Assembly (NCBI GenBank): GCA_037176725.1
Contig: JAZBRS010000075.1
Span: 72,604,001-72,668,000, forward strand
Direction: 5' to 3'
DNA from: Posidonia oceanica
Taxonomy: Eukaryota > Streptophyta > Magnoliopsida > Alismatales > Posidoniaceae
Length of the DNA: 64,000 nucleotides
Below, piece after piece: positions 1 through 9,400 of this stretch. The translations under genes and the position numbers were made by a program. The notes below the pieces were generated by a model. It searched no databases and had not been told where the DNA came from. It saw nothing but the letters and a program-made list of their open reading frames with translations. Every line of letters starts with the position of its first letter. Within the stretch, counting starts at the first letter, position 1.

Positions 1-1798
1 GGTCTGCCGGCATTGAATGCCGCGGAGTGGCGATGGCAGGAGCACGGACGGAGTTCGGCGCGTGCCAGTCCGGCTCGAGCAGGAGGTGGCAGACCGGGCA
101 GAGGTGCAGGCCAGCGATTCCTGTAGCAGCTGGCACGCGGGAGAGGGAAGGAGGAAGAAGGCGCTGTAGCTGCGGGCCGGGCTGAAGTTTGAAAAAAAAA
201 AAAAAAAGGAAAATAGGGTAACGGGCTGATGAGCCCAGTAAGGAAGAAAAGAAAAGGATAAAAGGAAGAAAGAAAGAAAGATGGAAAGAAGGAGGGAAAT
301 AAAATAGGAAAAAATAAGATAAAAATAAACAAAAATATTAGATGAATTGGGTGGTAGGTTAGGTGCTTAATTGGATTTTTTAATGACTGTTTTTAGGTTA
401 ATTAGCGTGTTTTAGGCTTGATTAGGGTTTTAGGACTTTCTTTTGTTTTTAATTTGTTTTCCACTTGATTAAGGGTTGGTTAAATCTTTTTAAATTGTTT
501 TTAAAATTGTGTTTTCTTGTTAAGTATTTTAGGATGTTAATTAGGATTTTTAGGATTTATTTTCATATTAATTAAAAGGGTTTTGGGCTTTTTAGTTCTA
601 GTCTTTTATGTTTTTCTTCTTTAAGTCTTTTGAACTATGTTTTTGATTTTTGTTTGTTAATTCTTCTTGATGTTTTTTAGTTGGATTTTTCTGGTTTGAT
701 TAAGTGTTCTTAGGTCTTTCAACTGTATTTTCTTTTTCTTTTTTAATTAAGTTTTATGTTGTTTTTTCTTATGTTTGTTACGTTAAGTCTTTTGCCTCCT
801 TTAATTACTTATTTTAGTGTTTGATTTTTAATTCTTCTCTTTAGGGTTTGTTTTTTTTAATTCTTTTAGTGGGGTTTTTATTTTTGGTATGTTCTGACTT
901 TATTTCAGTTTTTTACTTGATTTTACAGTATTTTCTTTTAGTTTGTTTTGCATTTTTTAGTTTGCATGCTTGATTTTCTTTTTAGCTTGATTTAGTTAAG
1001 TTTGAGTTTTTAATCATTTATTTAATGTTTTTTAGTTGCTTTTCTTGGAATTCTGATTTGTTTCTTTTATGTTTTGGGGTTTTACAGATTTTTAGGGATT
1101 TTTATGGTTTTTTGCAAAAGAGAGAAGAAGGAAAACGAAAAGAAGAAGAAAGGGGAAAAAGGAGAATAAAAGAGGAAAGAGATAGGTTTGAGGGAAAAGA
1201 TTTTTAAAATTCAGGGAAAAGGCTAAAAATAAAATAAAAATAAGAATAAGATAGAGAAAGGATGGGAGTACAAAGGGGGCCCACAGCCAAGCCAGAAAAG
1301 GGGCAAGAAGGGGATGAAAAGAGAGACGATAATCAGGAGAGAGAGAGGAGAGAGAAAACGATAATCCCGGAGAGAGAAAACGATAATTCAAGCAAATGGA
1401 AGGCTTAGGAGTCTCGGAAAGGGGTGAAACTTGGCGCGTGTGGGGTCTAGGGTTTCTAGTTCTGGTCCCGGAGTTTTGGTTTGGTTTTGAGGAAGTTTTG
1501 GAGGGGTTTTGAGGTGTAGAAAAAGGGTAGTTTTGCCTAAGTTTCCTAGGATTTTTGGGAGGGGTCTGGTTTGAGATTTTGCAGGCTTTTTGGTGGGTTT
1601 GCTAAGTCATCAGGGGTGAGTTTTCCTATGGATTTTGGTTGGTTTTCAGGTTCGGGAAAGGGGGGTAATCCTAGGTCAGGTTTGGGCTTGTTTTGAGGGG
1701 AAAGAAGGAGAGGGAGGTGTGGATTTGGGTCTAGATTCGGGTCCAGCAGCCACCGGAAGGCTCCAAGCGATCCAGCCTGTCAAAATGGGGTGTCAACA
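1..1798 (-). repeat. 3' LTR of the Tat/Ogre element (partial)
   Basis: This stretch matches 20231-22010 almost base for base. Seen on the minus strand the LTR begins TGTTGACACCCCATTTTGAC at 1798, next to a purine-rich tract, which fixes the inner boundary. The remaining ~3.8 kb of this LTR lies beyond base 1. It includes a T-rich ~1-kb block (about 340-1110) with dozens of TTTTAGG-like words and a purine-rich block (1110-1390). The small ORFs in it lie in low-complexity sequence, occur identically in both LTRs and are not genes. Confidence 0.9.
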
Positions 1799-1802
1799 GA
1801 TG

Positions 1803-1811
1803 CCCCTCCCT
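1803..1811 (-). other. Polypurine tract of the Tat/Ogre element
   Basis: On the minus strand AGGGAGGGG lies eight bases before the TGTTGACACC start of the 3' LTR. Its position fits the plus-strand primer of reverse transcription. Confidence 0.7.
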
Positions 1812-2284
1812 GAGCGAGGCTGAGCGAAGCGAGGCCGCTGCTCAGGGTTGACGGGACACCCCATTTGACCGGCGAGAGCAGAGGGTTGCTATCGGCGTGA
1901 GCCACTTATTCGGCGGATGCGCCGAACATCGTGGATCGTTGCCGCAGTGCAAAGTGCAGGTGCAAATGGATGAAATGCAATGTATGCAATGCATGCTAAT
2001 GCGGATGCATTGCAAAAGTTAGTGCTAGAGTTAGTACCGATCGGGGGACCGAAGCGACGCGGGTGACGCTGGCGATGCGGACGACGCTGAAGAGGGACGT
2101 TGCGGTGCACCGCGGAGCTTGACGGGAGGTCTAGACCTGCCACGAAAAGAAGGATAGCCAAAGCCACCAAGGCGTGACGGGAGAGGTGGACCTTTTCCCG
2201 GACGCAGAAGGATGCGGGGCTCCGTCTTTTGGGACGAAGTCGCGCGGGGAGGTGATAAGTTGTCGGACTTATCGACCGGATGAG

Positions 2285-2890
2285 TTTCGGATCATCAGCC
2301 GAGGGCGATAGTTTACGGTCCTATCAACCGGAGTGATAGTTTACGGTCCTATCAACCGGAATGCGCAGTTGTGAGTGATAGTTACTGGATATCAGCCGTA
2401 TAACATGGTTGCCATAGATAGTTTAGGATATCAGCCTAGATCGATAGTTTAGGTTATCAGCCTAGCGATAGTTTAGGATATCAGCCTAGATAGATAGTTT
2501 ACAGTCCTATCAACTGGAAAGGGCAAACCATGAGTGATAGTTACTGGATATCAGCCGTATAACGCAAGTGCCGGATAGTTTAGGATATCAGCCTAGATAG
2601 ATAGTTTAGGATATCAGCCTAGATAGTTTAGGTTATCAGCCTAGATCGATAGTTTAGGTTATCAGCCTAGCGGCATTGCGAGGGACAGTTACTGGATGTC
2701 AGCCGTATAACACAACTGCGGGCCAACCATGGATCGGCCAGAAGATAGATAGTTTAGGAATATCAGCCTGAGAATAGATAGTTTAGGATATCAGCCTGAG
2801 AATAGATAGTTTAGGAATATCAGCCTGGGAGTAGATAGTTTAGGAATATCAGCCTGGATCGATAGTTTAGGAATATCAGCTTGAGAGTGC
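2285..2890. repeat. Tandem array of ~25-bp GATAGTTTAGGATATCAGCC units
   Basis: About twenty degenerate copies of a 22-30 bp unit follow each other. The core reads GATAGTTTAGGATATCAGCC, with variants carrying TTACTGGATATCAGCCGTAT or TTTACGGTCCTATCAACCGG. Several variants are interspersed in higher-order fashion: a 'TTACTGGATATCAGCC' type recurs near 2375, 2537 and 2690. Each unit contains the palindrome GATATC or a related core. This sits in the hypervariable 3' region known in this lineage as a source of satellite DNA. Confidence 0.85.
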
Positions 2891-2995
2891 TTGATTGATG
2901 AATGATCGAGTGATGAGTGATTGGATGATGAGTGATTGAATGCTGAATGATTGATTGATGAGTGCTTGATTGATGAGTGCTTGATTGCTTGATAA
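2885..2995. repeat. Short TGATTGATGAGTGCT-type tandem repeat
   Basis: A run of 12-20 bp degenerate units built on GATTGATGAGTG and GATGAGTGATTG continues directly from the preceding array. Period and phase drift, so it looks like slippage-derived sequence. Confidence 0.7.
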
Positions 2996-2999
2996 GAGG

Positions 3000-3435
3000 G
3001 GGTGAGATCATGATGAGAACTAATGCTAAAGAAGGAGGATGAGGTAATGATGAGAGCTAATGCTAAAGAAGGGGGTGAGGTAATGATGAGAGCTAATGCT
3101 AAAGAAGGGGGTGAGATAATGATGAGAACTTGATTGGAAAAGGTGATAAGATATCGGACTTATCGGCCGGCAAAGAGGAGATGAGATAATGATGAGAACT
3201 AATGCTAAAGAAGGGGGATGAGGTAATGATGAGAACTAATACTAAAGAAGGGGGATGAGGTAATGATGAGAGCTAATGCTAAAGAAGGGGGATGAGGTAA
3301 TGATGAGAGCTTGATTGGAAAAGGTGATAAGATATCGGACTTATCGGCCGGCAAAGAGGAGATGAGATAATGATGAGATTGATTGATTGGGAAAGGCGAT
3401 AAGATATCGGACTTATCGGCCGGCAAAGAGGGAAT
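3000..3435. repeat. Tandem array of ~40-bp GCTAAAGAAGGGGGATGAGG units with hairpin units
   Basis: Two unit types alternate. One reads roughly GAGAACTAATGCTAAAGAAG plus GGGGATGAGGTAATGAT. The other contains GATAAGATATCGGACTTATC, an inverted repeat with GATAAG/CTTATC arms, followed by GGCCGGCAAAGAGG, and occurs three times (near 3145, 3323 and 3398). A relative of the hairpin unit occurs once earlier, near 2251. The ORFs that span this array are by-products of the repeat. Confidence 0.85.
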
Positions 3436-3883
3436 GAGAACAAGGGTGAGATACCGCGGGGCGTCTGAAAAGATGCCCCTGGTATCAGGATGATACCAGG
3501 GGTTGGTTGAAACGTCCCTGGTATCAAGAAAAGCGAAGGGTGGACAAAACTGACGTGTTTGTCAGACGAGTAGTTTAGGGTACCAGCCCAAAGGAGACTC
3601 AGCCGGGGATGTCTGGTGGCAGGTCGGACGGCGCGGGTTCGCAGAGGTCCTGGAGCCTGGGTCGTTTGCTGAGGACTTTCCTGCGTCATGCGAGCAATCA
3701 GTCGGGCCAAGGGGCCTCCGGATGTGAGCGACGAGGAGCATGGAATGCATGATCAGCTTTGAAATGTGAACAGCCAGCGCAAAACAGTTTTTCATTGATA
3801 GGATTGTTGGTTACATGCCCATGACAGGCCAAAAAGTACGGCACAACTTGAAAGGAAGACAGAGTAACAGCTGCATGATGGCC

Positions 3884-5086
3884 CTAGCTGATTCGGGCCT
3901 TCTTTGATCTTCCAGAGTCAGGGAACAAGGGACCGCTTGGCGGGACTTCGTCAATGGGCCAGAGGTCCTGCACTTCAGTGATGTACTCAGGGGTACACCC
4001 TACGCCTCTTATTGCAGCGATGTCTGTTGATCGCACCCCATGCTGCATCAGGTTGGCCAGCTCCTTCGTGGGGGTAATTGCACTGAGGGGATATTCTTGA
4101 AGGAGCTTAGGCGCTGTGCTGTCGACAAAGGCGCCCTGCTGGAAGTCGAACTGACGCATGACTCTGATAGGGTGATATTCCACACCCGCAGTAAATCCTG
4201 GTAGTACAACCAAGCGCATGTCGCGCGTATTGAAGAAGACAGTGAATGCTTCGGCTGCAGAAGGAATGATGCGCCATGTGACTGTGTCGTCTGTCAGTCC
4301 CGATAGCCTTTCATATTCTTCCTTGACGCTCTTGACTGCCTTGGCATGGCCGCTGCTGCAGTAGGCCTCGAAAGCATGCACTTGGGGGCGCAGAAGTTCT
4401 ATTTCAGTGTGCGCTGCTAGCCAGACCTGAATGAATGATCCGCAACCATGAAAGTGGCGGCAGCGATGCGAGATGCGGTCCAGACCGCGGTAGGTTTCTG
4501 CCAAGACAACTGGTGCTAGGTCTATCTGGCGAGTCACCACGGCGAGCGCTATTTCAGCGATCTCGACGGCCACTGTTACCTTGCCATGAGTAAAGAACAA
4601 CTCGCCTAGAAAACGGGTGACAAACCCTCGGAGCCACAGCTCGTCTCCGAGTTCAGTGCGCTTTTCCACAATATCATCAAAGTACGCTAGGCGAAGCAGA
4701 GGCATGGGCCCGCTAGTACAAATCAGCTTCTGCTGGCAACTTTGGGTAGAGAGGCCGGTCAGCTGTTTCAGGACTGCCATGTATCCGTCACGCCTCATGA
4801 AGATGGGCGGCCCCAAGATCTTGGAAAAGCCGCAGATCCGGCGCACTTCCTCCAGTGTGGGTGTCAGTTCAGTTCTGCCGAAACGGAAGACATGGTGTGC
4901 TGGTTTCCAGAATCGCGCAGCAGCACACAGAAGATGGCGGCTTACTTCTACATCAGCGGCCTTTAGCAACTTGGTCGGAATGCCCCACAGGCGCAGCTTC
5001 TCACAGTCATCTTTTGTAAGCTTGCCAATCCATTCTCGTAGGATCTCAGAACAATGTGCCGGGGTCACCAGAGTGGGGAAACCCAT
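3884..5086 (-). CDS. Plant-mobile-domain-like protein carried by the Tat/Ogre element
   Basis: This is an intact 400-residue frame in the same sense as gag-pol, lying 1.35 kb after the integrase and before the repeat arrays. Residues ~50-85 contain RHLLCAAARFWKPAHHVFRF followed by TELTPTLEEVRRICGF. That pattern (W-x-P...F.F....TPTLE-x..-I-x-G-F) resembles the N-terminal part of plant mobile domain and DUF7745 proteins. The C-terminus is Pro/Ser/Lys-rich (GRSKKARIS). No enzyme motif is visible. Ogre elements usually carry their extra ORF before gag, so the position after pol is notable. The start is the first ATG of the open frame; a longer N-terminus through splicing cannot be excluded. The family assignment is from motif memory, and the function is unknown. 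Confidence 0.7.
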   Translation of the reverse strand: MGFPTLVTPAHCSEILREWIGKLTKDDCEKLRLWGIPTKLLKAADVEVSRHLLCAAARFWKPAHHVFRFGRTELTPTLEEVRRICGFSKILGPPIFMRRDGYMAVLKQLTGLSTQSCQQKLICTSGPMPLLRLAYFDDIVEKRTELGDELWLRGFVTRFLGELFFTHGKVTVAVEIAEIALAVVTRQIDLAPVVLAETYRGLDRISHRCRHFHGCGSFIQVWLAAHTEIELLRPQVHAFEAYCSSGHAKAVKSVKEEYERLSGLTDDTVTWRIIPSAAEAFTVFFNTRDMRLVVLPGFTAGVEYHPIRVMRQFDFQQGAFVDSTAPKLLQEYPLSAITPTKELANLMQHGVRSTDIAAIRGVGCTPEYITEVQDLWPIDEVPPSGPLFPDSGRSKKARIS

Positions 5087-6437
5087 TGCACAGATTGCAG
5101 GATGTGGGCAGACGGCTGCTACAAGAGTCTTCAGATACCTGTTGCCAAAACTGTGAATTATCAGAACTCATATAGGCACAAAACCATCATAGGAAAGCAG
5201 ATTCTGAAACTGGTAGAAATAGCTGTAACACATTTAGCAGTAAACATTCAGACTATGGCAATTGAACATGTATAAGCATAAGGGCATTCTGTTGATGTGG
5301 CGGGGACTGTCGGGAACCCCGGGTTGTCGCGGTCTGATGGTGCCAACACATGCTAAGTAGAGGTACTGTCTCGGCGCTGGGGTAAGCCTTTGCGGAGTAG
5401 GATGATCAGAGAGGGTGGAGATGATTGGAAAATACAGATGCGTGTGATTTGGTGTAGTTTGCCCTCAGTATCGGGGTGCTTTGGTGCCCGCTGTATGGAA
5501 AGGGAGCGGTTCTTAACTCACCGGACTCTACTCAGACTCTTAACTTGTTGGTGGCACTCGAGGAAAGGATGTTGGTGATGTTTGGTGGTGGTGTAGAGTG
5601 GACGGGCTCCATGCCAAACTCTCGAGGACTTACACTCACTCCTACCTCTTTCTTCTCTCTTTTTTTAATGTCGGTGTGTAGGGCTCTCCTCATTCCCGTT
5701 TTGGAAGCGAGGCGGACCTGATCCGGGCTTTGACTCTTGTCTGGGGTAGATGAGAGATGCGGGGTTACGCGGCCTGCCTTTATTCTCTTCTTCTTTTTTC
5801 TTTGTTTTTTTTTTTTTACGGGAATGGGGCCTTTCCCCTTCTTCCTTTTCTTTTCTATCATTCTCCTTTTGTTTTTTTTCCTTTTTTTTTTTTCGTTCCC
5901 TTTTTTTTCTTTTTCATTTTCCTTTCTTTTTTTGGCTTGTAGGTTTCCGCTGTCCCCTCCCCCGGGGAGATGGGCGTTAGGGTCTTTCGGGTACAGGCTT
6001 TTGGCTTTCTCTTTCTCTCTCTTTTTTTTTGCACTTCTAGGCTAGGATATGTACTGCTTTCCGACTAACGCCTAGCACTCTTCTAAAGGGTGTAAGTCCT
6101 TAGGGGTTTGAGCACTTCGCCCGCTCTCATTGAGTGGTGGCTCCCTCACTAGTCAAGACATCTAAGTAGCATCGGGTGAGGTCGGGAGACTCCTTTCGCA
6201 GCAGGTCGGGAGACTCCTTTCGCCTCCGGTTTTCATCACCGGGCAGAATGCAATGTATGATTTGATGAGGAATGTGAACGGGATGAGCAGGGATGCACAG
6301 GAGTGCTGCAATGTCAGGAAGTGTAGGAAATGGGATGAAGTGAAGTGGGGAGGAGATAGAGCGAAAAGAGATGCAAAGACATGTAAGTGGTGAAGATATG
6401 AGAAGTGGGAGGGAGGATCCGCAAGGGCTACTCCCAG
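5087..6437 (-). other. Spacer between pol and the mobile-domain-like ORF
   Basis: No convincing coding sequence. It contains long T-tracts and pyrimidine runs on the plus strand (5640-5940), that is A/purine-rich in the element's sense, and GC-richer unique sequence on either side. Open frames here such as 5737-6045 (+) are poly-Phe/Ser low complexity. Confidence 0.6.
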
Positions 6438-9400
6438 CTACTGATAGTACTTCTTGAGGTAACACATGTTGACCGGCTCAGACTGCTCGACCTGGTCCAT
6501 GTCCTCAAGAGTTACTGCGCCGCCTGAGAAGATCTGTTTAACTACAAAGGGGCCGCGCCAGTTAGGTCGGAATTTGCCTCGACCGTCCGGTAGATGAATG
6601 GCACGCAGAACAAGATCTCCGGGCTGGAAGCTTCTGGGCCGGACTTTCTTCAGGAATGCTCTACCCATTCGCTTCTGATAACAATGGGCATTGTGCATGG
6701 CTTGTAGTCTGTGCTCATCAATCAGGTTCAGTTGGACGCAGCGGTCTTCGACCCATTCTGCCTCTTCCAACTCAGCTTCTCGCAAGATCCGCAGTGAGGG
6801 GATCTCCACTTCAACAGGCAATACCGCTTCCATGCCGTACACCAGCGAGTACGGGGTGGCTCCTGTCGAGGTCTGGATTGATGTCCTGTACGCCCAGAGT
6901 GCGTACGGGAGCTGATCGTGCCAGTCCTTGTGGGTTTCCGTCATTTTCTTCATGATTTTGATGATATTCTTGTTAGCAGACTCCACTGCTCCATTCATCT
7001 GAGGCCGGTATGGTGAGGAGCGATGATGCTCGATCTTGAAACTCTGTAGGAACTCCTCAGTTCTTTTGGCAATGAAGTTTGTGCCATTATCAGAGATAAT
7101 GGAGTGAGGGACCCCGTACCGGGCAACGATGTTGTTCCTGATGAACTTTTCAGTTGCCATTGCGGTGACTGTCCTGTAAGAAGCTGCTTCCACCCACTTA
7201 GTGAAGTAGTCTATTGCCACCATGATGAAGCGATGGCCGTTTGAAGTAGCGGGGTGTATTACGCCAATGACATCGATCCCCCAGGTGGAGAAAGGCCATG
7301 GCGAGGACATGTTGTGCAGCTGATGAGGGGGAGACTTGATGAAATTGCCATGGATCTGACAGTTGTGGCATTTACGCACGAAACGGCAGCAGTCTGCTTC
7401 CATGGTCTGCCAGAAATATCCTTGGAGCATGATCTTCTTGGCTAAGAGGACACCGTTCATGTGCGGACCACAGGTCCCTGCATGCACTTGAAGCATTAAG
7501 GTGTCAGCCTCAGGTTTGTCCAAGCAGCGTAATAGCATCTGGTTGTACGATCTTCTGTACAACTGCCCAGCCCCCAGTACATACTTTGATGCCAGACGCG
7601 CCAAAGTTCTCTTATCTTCTGCAGTGGTGCCAGGTGGGAGGCTGCCGGATTCCAAGAATGCTTTGATATCATGATACCATGGCTGCTCCGCTGTCGGATC
7701 TGCTTCCTCTATATTCATGCAATGGGCAGGCTCCTCAATGCAGGTGACTGACACATCCACCACGCTGTTCTCTGGTATGCTAAGCCAAGAGGCCAAGGTC
7801 GCTAATGCGTCTGCATACGCATTCTTTGCCCTGTTCATGTATGTGAAATCAATGCTCTTGAACTCTTCTATCAGCCTCAGCAGACATTCGTGATATGGCA
7901 CGAGCTTGGGGTCTTTTGTCTTCCAGTCGCCATTCACCTGAGAGATCACCAACATGGCATCGCCGTGCACGTGCAACTTCTGTGCTTTGTGCTCGAGGGC
8001 GACTTTCAAACCCAAGATGCATGCTTCGTATTCTGCTTCATTGTTCGTGCATGCGAAAGTCAGCTTCCTCGCAAAAGGGATCATCTGTCCCTGGGGCGTG
8101 GTCAGCACTGCGCCTATGCCCCGACCCTTCTTATTGACGGCGCCGTCGAAGTACAACCGCCACTGCTCTTGCTCTTCAGGGTCTTTCTCTTCTGAGTCCT
8201 CCGTCGCAAAAAGAATGTCCTCGTTAGGGAACTGCGTCTGGAGGGGTTGATATTCAGGCAGAGGGAAATCCGCGAGGTGATCCGCCATAGCCTGGCCCTT
8301 CATAGATCTCTGTGTGACAAAAGTGATGTCATATTGGGACAACAACACCTGCCACTTGACACATCTGCCCACCAGAGCCGGCTTTTGGAAGAGGAACTTG
8401 ATGGAATCATGACGGCACAAAAGCTGAACCGGGTATGCCATCATATAGTGTCTCAGTTTCTGTGCGGCCCAGACAAGGGATAAACAGGTTTTCTCCATCA
8501 TGCTGTACCTGGCTTCACATTCATTGAACTTTTTGCTCAGGTAGTAGATGGCGCGCTCCTTCCTGCCAGATTCGTCGTGTTGGCCCAGGACGGCACCCAT
8601 GGAATGCTGTGTGGTTGAGAGATAGAGGAGTAGAGGTCTTCCTGGTGTGGGAGGGACCAAGACAGGGGGTTTGACCAGCAGCTGCTTGATCTTCTCAAAT
8701 GTGGCTTGACATTCTTCATTCCAGTCGATTTGCGCATTCTTCCTCAGGAGTTTGAAGATGGGCTCGTAGATGGGCGTAAGCTGTGCAATGAAGCGGCTGA
8801 TGTACTGTAAACGCCCAAGCAGGCCTCGAACCTCCTTCTCGGTTCTAGGGGGTGGCATTTCCACGATGGCTTTAGCTTTCGTCGGGTCCACTTCAATCCC
8901 CCTTTGGCTAACAATGTAGCCGAGCAGTTTGCCAGATGAAACCCCGAACACGCACTTAGTGGGGTTAAGCCTCAGTCTGTATTTCCTCAGGCGGTCAAAG
9001 AGCTTCTTTAGGCAAGCAAGGTGATCCTCAGGCTCTTTGGTCTTTGCGATCATGTCGTCTACATAGACCTCCACTTCTTGGTGCATGAGATCGTGGAAAA
9101 GTGTGGTCATGGCCCTCTGATATGTTGCGCCAGCATTCTTCAACCCAAACGGCATAACCTGATAACAGAAGACCCCCCAGGGGGTGATGAACGAAGTTTT
9201 TTCCATGTCTTCTTCTGCCATTTTGATCTGATTATAGCCGGAGAAGCCGTCCATAAAGGATAGGATCTTGTGGCCTGCGGTATTGTCGACTAGGACGTCA
9301 ATGTGAGGCAATGGGAAGTCGTCCTTGGGACTCGCCTTGTTCAGGTCCCTGTAGTCGATACATATCCGGATCCGGCCGTCCTTCTTGGGCACTGGCACGA

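Larger units (their letters stand above)
1812..3883 (-). other. Repeat-rich 3' untranslated region of the Tat/Ogre element
   Basis: There is no credible gene between the extra ORF and the PPT. The stretch is dominated by short tandem repeats, annotated separately, flanked by GC-rich unique sequence at 1812-2250 and 3440-3880. The block near 1960-2030 is rich in ATGCAATG-like words. A pair of inverted-repeat segments around GGTATCA...TGATACC lies at 3470-3530. Confidence 0.7.

Noticed and set aside
1025..1391. Short ORFs duplicated at 21258-21624
   Set aside because: They lie in T-rich and purine-rich LTR sequence and have biased composition with no domain.
4617..5156. 179-codon plus-strand frame
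   Set aside because: It is the antisense shadow of the plant-mobile-domain-like gene.
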